From Brasenia schreberi (lineage: Eukaryota > Streptophyta > Magnoliopsida > Nymphaeales > Cabombaceae), in contig JAYKKT010000064.1 in assembly GCA_036023115.1 (NCBI GenBank), positions 4,035,001 through 4,099,000 on the forward strand: DNA of 64,000 nucleotides. The letters are read 5' to 3'. The notes below the pieces were generated by a model. The model was not told the origin of the DNA. It saw nothing but the letters and a program-made list of their open reading frames with translations, and searched no databases. Positions 12,220 through 27,500 of the stretch are shown here, piece by piece. Both the position numbers and the translations under genes were made by a program. Position 1 is the stretch's first letter; each line of letters opens with the position of its first letter.

Positions 12220-13011
12220 CTGGGTGTTCAAGTCGCATGCATGCACATCTGTCACATAAATCTTTTTCTTTTTGTGCTTGTGAGCATCAGCAGCATCTCC
12301 ATTCTGCTCGTGCTTTCTTTTCTGAAAAAGAATCAGGAATAGCATTTAGATGGAACAAGGTGAAAACAGAATTAGGGACTAATCGTCTGTGAACCTTATC
12401 ATGGTGTTTTTTAGAATGATTCTCGCCAACTTCGTGGTTTCCACTTTTGCCTTTCCTGCTCTTATCTCTATCTTTGTCTTTACTGCGCTCCTTGTCCTTA
12501 TCGCGATGTTTTTGTTTCTTGTGCTCCCTGTCCTTCTCCTTGTCCCTGTCCTTGTGCTTCTTGTGTTTCCGCTCCTTGTCTTTAGAATCAGCACATGACT
12601 TTCCACTAATAATAGGAATTCCTCTCTCAACCCGTGGAGATGAGAAAAAGAAGATAAATGATGAAAGACAGGGTTGTGCAGTGAGAACGCGGTGAAGTCA
12701 GCATGAGTGATAAGCCTTACAGCTGGCAGTTCAACTGGCTCGCTCTCTCTTAGTTGGAATATTTGTCTAAGAGTGTCCAAGTTGAATGGTTGAATGCATG
12801 AATCCATGATTTGCATATATGATGTATTAGTAAAGAGCTGATCCAGTTCCATTGCTTCCCCTTTTTCTTATTTCTGTGTCAACTACCACATTGTAAAGGT
12901 AATGTGTGGCCTAAATTGATGGAGGGAGGGATCGCTTGCAAAAGAAGTTGTGGTGTGGCAGCAATCTGTAGTGATTCAGAGGATCCACAACACCGGTAAG
13001 CTCCCTAGGTC
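12220..13011 (-). pseudogene. MED19-like Mediator subunit gene with stop and frameshift
   Basis: Three exons read on the minus strand: 13011-12721, 12625-12395 and 12321-12220. The first gives PRELTGVVDPLNHYRLLPHH, then FFCKRSLPPSI, a TAG stop at 12913-12911, ATHYLYNVVVDTEIRK, and after a one-base frame change at the five-T run 12862-12866, GEAMELDQL and IQPFNLDTLRQIFQLRE. This matches plant MED19 throughout. Exon 2 gives the family's Lys/Asp/His-rich segment (DSKDKERKHKKHKDRDKEKD, ending SKKHHDK), exon 3 KRKHEQNGDAADAHKHKKKK. Introns are kept (GT-AG), so it is not a processed copy. The N-terminal exon and the conserved C-terminus were not found; a candidate non-coding 5' exon ends at a strong donor near 14779. 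MED19 belongs to the Mediator head and middle region of RNA polymerase II transcription. A sequencing error could explain one lesion, less easily two. Confidence 0.8.
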
Positions 13012-13786
13012 CTGAAGATTCAAAATAAACCATAAAGAAAAGCACGCAAGTATGCAAAATAGAACCGCAAGTACCAATCCCAATGCCCTTTTCGTAGATC
13101 TAGGCTTTTAAAAAGCATGGAAAACCGTAAGAGCAAGATGTTAAATCTGATTAAAGTAAAATACTTTACAAGAAGGCAGGAGTTGGTACTTGAATTCACT
13201 GTTCGAGGACCCCTCATATACCGTGAGAATTTTCTATCCACAAGGATAGGGATTTATACGTTAAAGCCACCACAACATACTAATATAACTACCAAACGTG
13301 ATAAATCAGCTTCTATAGTGCACAAGCTATACTATATTTATGCAGATATAGATAACAGTGATGCTGGGAAAATAAATTCACTAGAAAATATCAACCAACA
13401 AAATACACTAAATTTTTTATTAAAATGTACCAGTTCCAAACTTCGTGTCTTCTGCATCCATTGCCAATGTACCTGAGAAAAAAAACATTTACCAACTGCT
13501 TCTGAATAAAACAACAGATTCAGCAATTATGCGATTCCTGAAAATTAAGATCACACCGTCGTAGATTCAGACACCCTTTCCACCAAAATCCTGTACCAAT
13601 AGCACTTTCAAGTTTCAACATATGTAGAGGTACTCAATTCCCAAGAGAAACCCATAGGGACAAGAAAAGTCAATCAAGTTATCCCATGAAATAGTTTGAT
13701 TTGTTCCCAAAATATTTTCGACAACACAGAACTCAAACATTGAATATCAGAGGAAAGGTCGGGGGACAGGTATAGAGAGAGAGAGA

Positions 13787-14371
13787 GGGATTTGGTGTAT
13801 ATTATTTGCTGATGATATTGTATTAGTAGAAGAGTCTAAGTAAAAAGTTAATAGGAAATTAGAACTACAAGAGAAACATTAAAAAAATTAAAGCTGGAAT
13901 GCAAGTTTCATCATTTCATTACTTGGTTAAAATTGAGAGGTGCATAGGTAAAAAATAGCATGGTAAATATTATAGAGCACCAATTTGACCAGTCATGCTT
14001 TATGGTTCCAAGTGTTGTATGATAAAAATGAAAATGAAGATGCTTAGATGCATGAGTGAACACACAAGAAAAGACAATTTCCATAATGATGTTATTATAA
14101 ATAAAAAGACAGTATCCGTAATGATGTTATTATAAATAAATTTAAAGTGGGAAAATCATTTGACGTGGTTTGTACACGTAAAAAAATGACACGAGAAAAA
14201 GGAAGATCACAAAAACACTTCACTTGGAAGGAAAAGGAAGACCGGAAGGAAAAGGAATACCACATTGGAAATGATTTAGCTTATGTTGAGTTAGCTGTTA
14301 GTTAGCTGTTAGCGCAGCAGATGATCGAGCCTTATGGAAACAAAGAATCCATGTAGCCGACTCCATTGTTC
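13787..14371 (+). mobile_element. RTE-like LINE fragment, internally deleted
   Basis: The start reads [13 protein letters not shown], the catalytic region of reverse transcriptase; the end reads as the C-terminal tail found in the larger LINE at 55-60 kb (AAACAAAGAATCCATGTAG). Frames are broken many times. A 13-15 base TAGAGAGAGAGAG run flanks both ends and may be a target-site duplication, though it is low-complexity. A short internal direct repeat (AATGATGTTATTATAAATAA) occurs twice near 14083-14140. Confidence 0.7.
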
Positions 14372-15765
14372 TAGAGAGAGAGAGAAACCCCCGTAAACCC
14401 CTGCAAGGAGCAGGCCCGCACCGATTCGAAAATTGGGTGCGTGAAATTTTTACTCAGTATCTATTAAGAAACCAGAAATTGAGGGAATAATCAAAATTAA
14501 ACCCTAAAAGATTAACATCTCGCGTACAGAGTTTCCCGATTGCATAAACTATGACGCACTTAGAGTCCCAGAAACTACCATATTAGACACGAAAAAGATT
14601 AAGCGGCAACCAAAGATAGGAGAAGAGTCCGAGTATATCAAGAATACCAATACAAACGGCCGTCAAGCGAATCCAGGGAATAGAAACCGATGGAAGGCAC
14701 GAATTGGAAGGAAAACAAAGGACGAGACGAAACATAGGAAGGAAGGAAAAGGGGAGAAACAAGGAATGTAGAACGTACCTCTTCCTTTCTTCAATGGTGT
14801 TGGGTCTTGATTCAGCACAACGACTACCGATGGTGGTCGAAATCCCCAGAGAGAGAGAGGGAGAGGCGGGGACCGGGAAACAAACATAAAATGGGGACTT
14901 CAGTCTTTGTTTTCTTAAATAGAAAATGGAAAAGAAATATGATGGATCATCAGCAGTTTCGTCGGATGTAGAAGATCGTTCCTTCTCACAAATCGAGTGT
15001 CGAGCAACTCGAAAACAGCGCAGAACGTAATATGGTTGATTCTTTATGATGTTGTTCGACCGCCTGAGTAACCAACTCGTCTTCACTCGATCATCCGCAA
15101 GCGGCAAGCCCGTGAATTCTCGAGCCTAAATCAGCCGGTCTCTCATTCACGGCGGATTCTCCTCTCTCTCTCTCTCACACACACACATACACACAACCCA
15201 ACTCAACAGAAACAAGAAGTCTCAAATTCCGATTATGACAGAATTCTCCACAATAGCATCTATCACACTGACACGATAATATGCCACCACTGGAAAAGGA
15301 CACATCACATGACACACTAACTATGAGACAGTTTGGTACTAATATGGATCCTACACAATCTAAATCCTAATTCAAACCCAATACTTACTTTAACCCTTCT
15401 AAACAAATTCAAATGAGATCCAAATGACTTTAACCTAAATCAAATGTGGCGTCTTTCAATCTGAATCCATGCACCATGGACTATCGGAATGCAGTCGATA
15501 TCTTGTGATATTCCTCCTTGTCCTACCTTTGGCAATATGGGGATGGCGAGCAATACTGGCCGGACCTGTGGGACCCAATTCAACCTGATCCAAATGGGGA
15601 GAATACCTGGTTTGAATGGGTTGAAGTTTGATATAGTACCCGAACTATTTTGACCTGATATGGGGCGGGTATCGATTGATAAGTACCGACTCATATCCGG
15701 TTTGACAGTGTGTGTTTGTGTTTTTACACGTTGATTTAAGAAACAAACACACACAATTAGTTTGG
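14372..15765. other. Intergenic DNA, possible 5' end of the MED19-like gene
   Basis: No conserved protein is seen in either strand. On the minus strand a CT-rich segment (14845-14865) precedes AAGAAAGGAAGAG and a GTACGT donor at 14778, which would fit a 5' UTR exon of the MED19-like gene about 1.77 kb upstream of its first recognised exon. A CT/CA microsatellite lies at 15158-15195. From about 15540 to 15680 there are decayed words (GGGGCGGGTATCG, AAATGGGGAGAATACC) like those of non-autonomous transposons. Confidence 0.35.
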
Positions 15766-15897
15766 CACCGAAAGTGTTAGCTTAACGTCAGGGCGCTCTA
15801 GCACCATTGTTGTTTGTGGGAAGTTTGACTCTCATAGGGTGCATGTGTGGGTGTGCATGTTAAGCTTTGGCCTCCTCTTATAACTAAGAAAAAACAA
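15766..15897 (+). mobile_element. tRNA-derived SINE, copy A
   Basis: The copy has a pol III A-box-like TTAGCTTAACGTCAGGG, a B-box-like AGTTTGACTCTC, the family body GGTGCATGTGTGGGTGTGCA and tail GGCCTCCTCTTATAAC followed by an A-rich end. It shares this order with copies at 19862-19982 (+) and 42295-42426 (-). TTAGTTT occurs on both flanks and may be the target duplication. Confidence 0.75.
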
Positions 15898-16560
15898 CCC
15901 TTAGTTTTAGCTTGGCATGCCCAAGAGGCGCTTAGTGGGTTGGTTCTCTAACCAAAGGTCAGGAGCTCAAGACCTGAGTGTGCATCTGGTAGAGGTCTGC
16001 TGAACCCAAGCTTGCCTTAAACTCATTCAGCCCATCAAAATCGCACGTGCTCGAGTTTGAATAGCGAAAGTTGATCATGCCAAATTCAATCTTAAGTGGT
16101 TAAGCTCGAGCGAGCTTCGCTTAGAATTGAGCGAAAATTATCATCTTCAAGAATGCATTTCTTGTTAGGTGGTTCATTCTCAACATACTTAAAGTTCTAC
16201 CTCATACACCCCATTCCACCTCATCTCTCACCAGTGGAGGATCTAGAAAATAGTAGTGGGAGGCGAAGCATGTATCTCAAGCTTGTATTCAATTGTAAAA
16301 TGTATCTTTTACATTGAAATCACAAAATTTCAGGGGGAGACTTCTATGTAGATCCACCATTGTTTCTCACCCACCTCTCTTCCTCAAGGTCTTGCCTAAA
16401 ATTTTATTGGCAAGCTGCACCTGTAGTGACAACGCTTAAGCGTTGATGCTTATGGCTGATCGAGGAAGGTAACCTTGGCCAAGCCAAATAAGATAGAGAG
16501 AGGGACGACCTGCTGGGGAGAGGTCTTGGGAGTAGTTGCACGAGCCGAAAAAACATGAAG
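15898..16560. other. Repeat-derived DNA with a second tRNA-like head
   Basis: At 15915-15970 the sequence GGCGCTTAGTGGGTTGG followed by GGTCAGGAGCTCAAGACCTG looks like the A-box and B-box of another tRNA-derived repeat, without a clear tail. The rest holds no recognisable gene. Confidence 0.3.
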
Positions 16561-18452
16561 AGTCATCGGAATTCGGTAAGAAAATCTCTATTTTTGTTTT
16601 CTGTTAAATTTCTCATTTTTAGTTTCTAAAACCAAGTTAGATCATAGGGGTTTTGTTTGTTTAATGCTAACCCTTCGAAAACAAGCCTTAATACGCGAAA
16701 ATCGACTCAAAACAAGCATAGATTCATGAAATTTTTTTCAAATCTGAAGTTAATGTTTTTCATTAATTTTCTGGCTAAAACGATACCGTCAGTGACCATT
16801 GATGGATTGGGTTCGAAGATGATGGGTAGGCGATTGGTTGAAGACCATCGTCGGCCTTAATCGTCGCCGAAACCGACGAAATCGACACTGAAAAACCATG
16901 GGAACCGACCCTTTTGAGCGTGTCCCTCGTGTTCGGGATGTCATGAACCGCCATTTATTCGTGTCGCATATTAAGAACCGGTTCTATGTCAAAACAGGTT
17001 CTGTGTCATGTTCCGTGTCAAAACAAGTTCTGTGTCGGAAACGGGTCAAGTTTGGGTCGTATCTTTAAATGGGTTTTTGGGTTAGAAACAGAACCCATGT
17101 CAGTAGTTATAGGTTCTGTGTTGACACAGTGACACAAGCTACCTATTGTGTCACTCAATTTGGATTGGATATTGATCTAAGTATCAGTTTGGATCTCGAA
17201 TAGATTAAACAGATCCATATTGGGTTTTGGGTGATTTTAGGGCCATTTGGGATCCGATTTGGATACGGTTTGTTGTGTTAGATTCGTAGTTAAATAAATT
17301 TAATATTTTAATTATTTGTAATTGTTTAGAGATTAAAATTGAAGGATTTGGTGGTGATAAGAGTGGTCTAGTGGCTTGGAGACTGGATCTTAGCGCTCAT
17401 TCAGGTAGGGGGTTATGCATTCTTTTACAGAACTATATTATAAGTGATTTTACTTTTTTTAGATAGATTTAAATGTGCATGATTGATAAATATTTTATTG
17501 ATGTTTGTGAAATGTCATTCGCAATTATGAGTTTTTTGACATGCTTTTCAAATAGAACATGTTTATAACATTGATTGATAAAGATCATGTTTTGATATGC
17601 ATGTGTTATATTAATATGATATTTAAATGTTGTATGGATATGAATTTGATTTTGGATATTCATGGATCTGGATATGATTTATAAATGTGATGAACTGCAA
17701 TTGGCTTTAGAAAAGTAATGATATGTGAATATATGAGATGTACTTGTGTGGGTTGTGTGTGGTCTCTAGAGACTTGTAGGTCCCTCGGGCAATCCGGTGT
17801 GGGGCGAATACAAGGTGTGTTCCCGGGGACTTTGCCATGAGAGTCAGCGTGGTTACCGTCGTGGACGGGGTTACCAAGGTCACGTTAGGGAGGGTCAGAC
17901 GACTCCCGTGACCTTTGGGGCAGACACGTTATGGGTTATAATTATCGAAACTAATGATGTGTGCATGTGTGTGAGTATATATGTATGAATTTGAGATCAT
18001 GATTTCAAGATAACTATGCTTTGCTATGAAATGATTGTGAAACTATGCATGCTTTTAGTATGATTTCTGTTTAAAGATGTTTAACCTCCCTACTGAGTTG
18101 TGTATAGGAGCTCACCTCATTGTTTTACAGTTCATTCTGAAGCTAGCACTTTGAAGGCACATAGAGTGGAGTAGGAGTTGGATAGAGTTGCATTTTTATT
18201 TTAGATGGTACAGTAAGTGTTAAACGATTTATAACGTCTTTTTATTCGGGGTTATTGTTAGGTGGGCCCGGTACTATTTTGATGTGTTGTTTAAAACTTC
18301 GATATGAATATTTATTTCAGTTAGATATTTCATGTAGTTTGAATTAAATTAGTATTGTATTTGATTACTGCTCACCATCACTCCAGCGTGAGAAGCGGCC
18401 ACATGGCATCGGCTCGGGCCGGGTCGTGGTTTCGACCCGAGCGGGTGTGACA
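16561..18452. other. Possible decayed LTR retrotransposon remnant
   Basis: No coding domain is seen. The right end (CGGGCCGGGTCGTGG, then CGACCCGAGCGGGTGTGACA) resembles LTR ends of plant gypsy elements. Upstream are repeated words such as GTGTCAAAACAGGTTCTGTG (16997-17040). Left boundary, target duplication and partner LTR could not be found, so a solo LTR is only a suggestion. Confidence 0.25.
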
Positions 18453-18531
18453 GCTCCACCCTAGTTGACTCTCGGTTTATCCTTCATTCTTTCAAGCACC
18501 TTAGGGTGTGTTTGGTACAACATTCTTGAGA

Positions 18532-18596
18532 GGGCATTTGGTCTAGTGGTATGATTCTCGCTTTGGGTGCGAGAGGTCCCGAGTTCGATTCTCGGC
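18532..18596 (+). pseudogene. tRNA-Pro(UGG) fragment lacking the 3' acceptor strand
   Basis: GGGCATTTGGTCTAGTGGTA starts a proline tRNA: D arm, anticodon arm TCTCGCTTTGGGTGCGAGA with TGG anticodon, and T arm CCGAG-TTCGATT-CTCGG are all intact. The acceptor stem is not: GGGCATT should be closed by AATGCCC, but CCTAAGA follows. It is therefore a broken tRNA gene or the head of a tRNA-derived repeat. At 18659-18720 a second tRNA-like stretch (CAGGAGTTCGACTCCTG, bounded by GGTACCC and GGGTAC) lies before an A run. Confidence 0.75.
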
Positions 18597-18844
18597 CTAA
18601 GAATCATCTACTAGACAAATTGATCTTCTAATAGTGATAGGAAAAATTAAACTATGGTGGTACCCAGAGTGATTGCGCGTCGGATGCTACCGCGGCAGGA
18701 GTTCGACTCCTGGTGGGTACAAAAAAATATATGGTGGTTTGCGCCGTGGACGCCTCACATCAACCCGTTAGAAGACACAGCCTCTCTTGGGTGGATATTT
18801 TTTTGACCTTATATCTAGTCTTTGGATTCTTATTTTCCCACACT

Positions 18845-19861
<1,017 letters not shown>

Positions 19862-19982
19862 TAAGCGTGCTAGCTCAACGGCAAGGCGTTCTATCATTGT
19901 TACTGTTGGTGGGGAGTTCGACTCCCAAAAGGTGCATGTGTGGATGTGTGTGTTAGGCTTCGCCTCCTCTTGTGAAAAAAAA
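19862..19982 (+). mobile_element. tRNA-derived SINE, copy B
   Basis: A-box TAGCTCAACGGCAAGGCG, B-box GGGAGTTCGACTCCC, body GGTGCATGTGTGGATGTGTG and tail TTCGCCTCCTCTTGTG followed by eight A residues. TAAGATT is found on both flanks and may be the target duplication. It is better kept than copy A. Confidence 0.85.
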
Positions 19983-21538
<1,556 letters not shown>

Positions 21539-24500
21539 ATGGCGGACGGGCAGATCGGATCTGCCCCGGACTCCGGAGAGAGTGTGAAGCTCTTCGTCGG
21601 GCAGGTGCCGAAGAATATGACCGAAGCGCAGCTGCTCGCCATGTTCAAGGAGGTTTCGCTCGTTGACGACGTCAATATCATCAAGGACAAGGTCACCAAG
21701 GCCTCGCGAGGTGAGCGAGTCCTTTCGTTCTCGTTTGTTTCGGCGTCTATGCCGTTTCTCCTGAAACCGCAGTCATTGCTTGCCTTACCCTTTTTTCTAT
21801 ATTCTGATATTCTGACTCGTGTTTTATGGGATGTCGATTTTAGAAAACCTAGAATTATTGGGGTTCTGTTGAAAATGAGGTTTCCTATGCAATTTTAGGT
21901 GTGGATCTTGTTCCTTGAGGCACAGAAGGGAATCTCCAGTTTTTATAGGTTTCATTCGTAGACAGATATATCAGCATTTTAAAAGTGTTTTCTTTCCCTC
22001 AAAAGTAATTGGGTTGAGTTTCTTTCCGGAGGTAACCTGAGAGTACTTTTGGGCTTATTTGATCGGGAGGCTGGAATTACGGCAAGTTATTGTATTTACC
22101 CCCTCCGAACAGGGAGTTTTGAAGCCGTAGATAACCATGAATTTTGTGGAAGCAATTGTTTATCCATTTCAATATCTACAGATCATTTATGTATATGGGA
22201 CCTTTTCTTTTGTTGGACAAAGTTAGGTCGGATTTCAGGAGCTAGAAAGCATTAATTACTCTTTATTTTCGTTGACATCCTTGACCCATTTTAATATTCT
22301 TCAATTTACATATTTCTTAGACATTAGCACTTACTAAATTAACATTTGAAGCATTCGGACATTAATACGGCTGAATTCTGTTCATTATCTGCCAATTGTT
22401 CTGACGAATAAATGCCTAGACTCGGAAAAGTATATTTTTCAATTACATGATGAATGGAGACGCAAATGAGTATCTATCTCAAAAGCCAGAGGTAATTAAA
22501 AACCTTCGAAGAGAACAAAGTTGTTGGATGGGCATTTGAGTGAGGTTCCCATTGTGCATATTGGGATCAAATCATACAGAGGTTGCATGGCTAAACATTT
22601 CGATAAGCTGGCCCAGGCTGTGGTTAGTTTGATGTATCATAGATTGATAGTAGCAAACTCTTTTCATCCTACAGGATACTACATGAATGTTTTGCTTGTT
22701 TATGTTCTTCCATTAGTGCTTATGATAATCTGAAACAACCACCAACTGAAGTATTTCAATTTTTGCAGTGGGGGAAGTATTTCATATTTTGTCTAAAGGT
22801 TATGGTACTGTTTTCCAGGATGCTGTTTTCTCATATGCCCATCAAGGCTAGAAGCAGACAAGGCCGTTAATGCATTCCACAACAAGCGAACACTTCCAGG
22901 GGTAGGTTCCTTCTATTTCCACATGATCATGTGCTTATTATTATTTGCTCTTGGATCTGTATTTTGAATCTACAAATTGTAAGTTCTCACATGTATAGGT
23001 TGTTCTTCTTGATGAAAAGATTCAATCTGTCGTCCTGTACATGTGAATGGATGCGAACATGGGAAATGTTGATACAACATGAGTACACAACACTAACATG
23101 CAATGCTCATTTATTCCATTTGTCTGGTGATGTTTTAATCCTTGGTGTGGTTATGGTTCTTTATGGTGCCTTATCCTGTTCCCCCTCCTCTCTTTTGGAC
23201 AAAAATGATCTCTCATTGTGCCAGGGTTTACTTGTGACTAAGACTTTTGCTATTGTAAAATACTTTACTCATTATGGGCATGCATGACGCTGTTCAAGAG
23301 GATGATAACCTGTCTCTCTTTGATCTATATTAAGAGAACTTTTTATGTGGAATGCATACTGCATCTATTTGTATGATGGGTATATATGAAGAAGGTTTAT
23401 TTTGGTATATATATATGCATATATATGTATGTGTGTGTATGTATGCTTATTTATATTCTCAGAAGCTATGCAGAATATATGTGTGAATAACAGTCGCAAA
23501 TAAAATAAGCAACCTAGTGAAATTCTTGGTTTTGGCTGCATGCATTTCTCAAAACTACCTTGTTTAGATATTGAAAAGACTAACATTGATGAGAGAGAGA
23601 GAAAGGTATAAAAACATACAACAACATATCATAATGATAATAATAGTATATTGGTTATATAGATAGTGAAAGATATTGTGCATTCATAAGGTCTTAATGA
23701 CTTTCTTTTCTTCCCTTTTTTTCTGAGAGTTGTGTATGTTTGATTGAAGGGGTTATATTCTGTTTCAGGTTTCCAGTCCAATGCAGGTGAAGTATGCTGA
23801 TGGGGAGTTAGAAAGACTAGGTGAGGTTGATATTCCAATATGTCCTATTTCTCCTTGCATCCATATATCATCTTAATCATTTTATAACTGTCACATGACA
23901 TTTTCATCACACAGAACACAAGATTTTCATTGGCATGCTTCCAAAGACTGTTTCAGAAGCAGAGGTTTCTGCTTTGTTTTCAAAATATGGAAATATCAAG
24001 CATCTGCAAATTCTGAGGGGTTCTCAACAGACAAGCAAAGGCAACTTCAATTTGCGTTTTCCTTGTCATTAATTGCTTCCTTCGGTTTCTGTGTCAAGAG
24101 TTCATTCATTCTTGGTTTTACTTTAGTTTGGTAGTTTTTTTTTTATGTTCGCAGGCTGTGCTTTCTTAAAATTTGAAACAAAAGAGCAGGCTATTGCTGC
24201 TATAGAAGGCCTCAATGGAAAGCACAGGATGGAGGTTCGTGCTTCTTTCTCTGTAGTAATTTTATTTGACTTTAAGATTGAATTTTAAATGAATAGGTAG
24301 TAATAACTTTTGCAAGTTAGTATTTAACAAGGTTAGCTCTTTTGGAGCCTGAAGGTCCTTAGGCGGTGTTTGCCAATTCTCCCATTCACTTGGGTGTTAG
24401 CAAGCCAAGGCCCAACTCGGCACATGCATGTATAACTGGGTCATGGCAGGTCCTTTTCAGAGACTTTGCTATTTAGTGTGAAGTCCATGGTTTCGTCATT

Positions 24501-27500
24501 TACTATTTGTGGCAGGCTGGAGAAGAGAATGAAACATATCTCATGGTTGGGAACCATCTTGTTGTCCTTTCTTAATACTGATATTACTTGTCCTTGATGG
24601 TTGATTCATGCTTATTGTTGGTGGTTGTTTAGCATTGTGGCATCTGAATTGGCATTATAAGATTATTAGGACAGGTTTTCCTTATTCTTTTGTTTCTCTT
24701 CTTTTTTCCTTTTATTCTTGTGCATCATAGATGTATCCCATGCCTATGGAGGCACCTCTAATAAAGTCAATTAACAAACGACCTTTTTGGCGTGCATACT
24801 TACCTAATAGTTAATCTGTTATCTGGTTTAATTTTTGTGGAAGCCTATGACGGGAAGTGATGACATCCCAATGAGCACGATGTATTTTATAATCTTCTTC
24901 ATTTATTATGCCCGTTTGCATTTGTTTGTTTCTTGAAACTAACATAAGGAAGGTGTATGCACAATTGCGCCCTCATTACAGAAACTAAAATTTTGGCAAT
25001 AGTAAGACATGTATACCTCATATCTCAGGGCATTGGAAGGGAGACAGAAGGGTCCTAACCCTCTGTCCTCTTGCAAGAATGGTTGCTTTCTGTGATTTCT
25101 ATCTAATCTCTACTGCTGCACCAACAACTTTCATTCCATGAAAACACCAGTCACACATGCATAGAGTAATATGCTTTTATGTGTGCACAACTGCACTTTA
25201 TATTGCATCCTTTTTGTGTGAACCTACGGTCAAAGATAAGTGGGTTTGATGGTCATGGCCTGATTTGAGAACCCATGGGTGTCTGATTTAAACGTTTGAG
25301 AACCGAGAGGTTCACTAAGGCAGCAGCACCTAGTCAGCTAGGTTGTTAATATCTAGAAAGGACTTTTCAAATGCTCTTTCATTACATCTTCTGCTTGCTG
25401 TTTAGTTGCTTAACTATTTACCTAAACAACTTTGACCTGGTAAAATAGTTTTACTCCCATGAGAATGAAATCAAACCAGCTTTTGTATAATTATGCACCT
25501 ATATACCAAGGTTGTAAAATGTGTACATGTATCGCATAATATGGTGCAATATGTTGAGAGGATCGGCTGGCCCTAGTCAAAGTCCACAATTGCCTATGAT
25601 CAGCTGTTATTTTTTTTTGTTTTTAAAGGTTCCTGTATTTTCATTTTATTAATGGCATACTTGTAATATGCTGTGTACCCTATGTATTTAAGACTCTTAG
25701 GGCTTTAACCCTAAAAGTTTTTTAAGCAATAATAATAAAAAAGAGAGAGAAAGAGAGGTTGTCTTACAATAAGAGGTTGGATGACAACCCAGTTCATCTT
25801 CTCCTCAATATTGCGAGTGAATAAGTATGGTAGTTGTGAAAAATAATATGGTATTAGAGCCATTAACGGTGTGAAATCAAGGTCGCTGCAGTGGAGAGCA
25901 GACTGCAATTGTGCACAGTCAATTGTCATTGAGGTAAGTCAATGACTCAGGGATTTATTCAGTAACTAAGCTGTCCTCTGGAATCATAGGGACGTTGTTA
26001 CAGGTGCAGCCAACAAGCCATATTTTTTCTTGTGTTTTGCCTTGCGTTGGGCTGCGTTAGGTGTAAAGTATGAGTGTGATTAAGGGAGAGATGTAAGAAA
26101 AATATAAGGAAACATATGCTTATAACCAGGGGCAAAATAGTGAGATTAAGAGTGAATCATTTCAGATAATTAATATTAAACTAGATGGCCAAAATTAGCA
26201 GTAAAAGCAAGAGGGAAAATAGTTTACTTGACAGGTAGTTAAGAAACACCCTCTGAAGATGACCTTGCTTATGACAAATGTGCAAAGGATGATGCCCTAG
26301 TCAACTCTTGGTTGACTCATTCAATGATTCCCTCTATTAAAAAAATGTTTATGTTCATGGACGATACTACTAAAATTTGGAAGGCAGTAGCAGAGGCATA
26401 TTTCAGAAAAAAGAATATAGCCAAAGAATATGAAATTATGGAAAAAATCAAAAGATGTAAATAGAGAGATAAAACTATTGGAGAATATTATGGACAACTA
26501 AGATGTTTATGGAATGAGCAACAACATCTACTTGAAAACAAGTGTACCATGTGTATTAAGGACAGAAATACAGATGCAGAAAAGAAGGTGTTTGATTTCT
26601 TATGGGGAGTACAACAGCTACAGCAACAACAACTAAGCCTTTTCCCATATTAGACGGGATCAACTTCTTATGGGGAGTATCATTAGAATAACTGAGCATA
26701 TAGGAACTACCATCCCTGGGCATTGAATATTCATTATTAATCATAGAAGAAGACAGGAGGAATCTTGAAAGGTTTTATTCGGAAGGCAACGACAAAACAT
26801 CCTTTGCTGGTAGAGGAGCTCCAAAGAGTCGAAGAGGTAGGGGATATCCTACCACAAGAGGAAGAAGATGCGGTACCCTCTAAGGAGACAAGCTAAAATG
26901 CACTCATTGTGGGAAGAATAGACATAAAATAGAACAATATTGGGATCTTGTTGGTAAACCTCCTCAATTTAAAAACAAAGTTTATTTTGCATGTACCTTA
27001 GAAAAGAAAACTAAAGAAGGGGACGACTCAACACTCACACTTATCATGAAAAGATTGGAAGAAATAGAGAGTCGACTCAACAACATGGCAAGCGCATCTA
27101 CTGAGCATCAAGGATCAGTTGTTGCTGTAATTTCAAGAGAAAAGAACTCCAACTACAAATTTGGTAACACATGTTCCTCTGGATTTCGTGTTTGGATAAT
27201 TGATTCAGGGGCTTCAAATTATATGGTAGTAAGTAATCATGATATTTATTAATATGAAAAACTATCTACACATGAACATGCTCGACTGGCAGATGACTCT
27301 TATATTCCAGTAGCTGGAAAAGAGAATTTGAAATTAATGTTTAGAATTGTTATATTGGTTTTATATGTGCTTGATATTCGAGTGAATTTATTATCTGTTA
27401 GTACTTTGTGAGAAATTCAAGATGCTCATTAACCTTTCCGTCTTTTGGTTGTATGTTTAAGGACTTGAAGACAGGAGAAACCTTTGGACGTGGTAGTCTT

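Noticed and set aside
12447..12695. Plus-strand open frames with Leu/Ser-rich membrane-like sequence
   Set aside because: They are the antisense of the Lys/Asp-rich MED19-like exon.
14583..15107. 174-codon minus-strand frame
   Set aside because: No known domain; crosses the probable MED19-like 5' exon and CT-rich leader; no conserved start.
16561..18452. Firm call of a solo gypsy LTR
   Set aside because: Only the right end looks LTR-like; no left end, target duplication or second copy was found.
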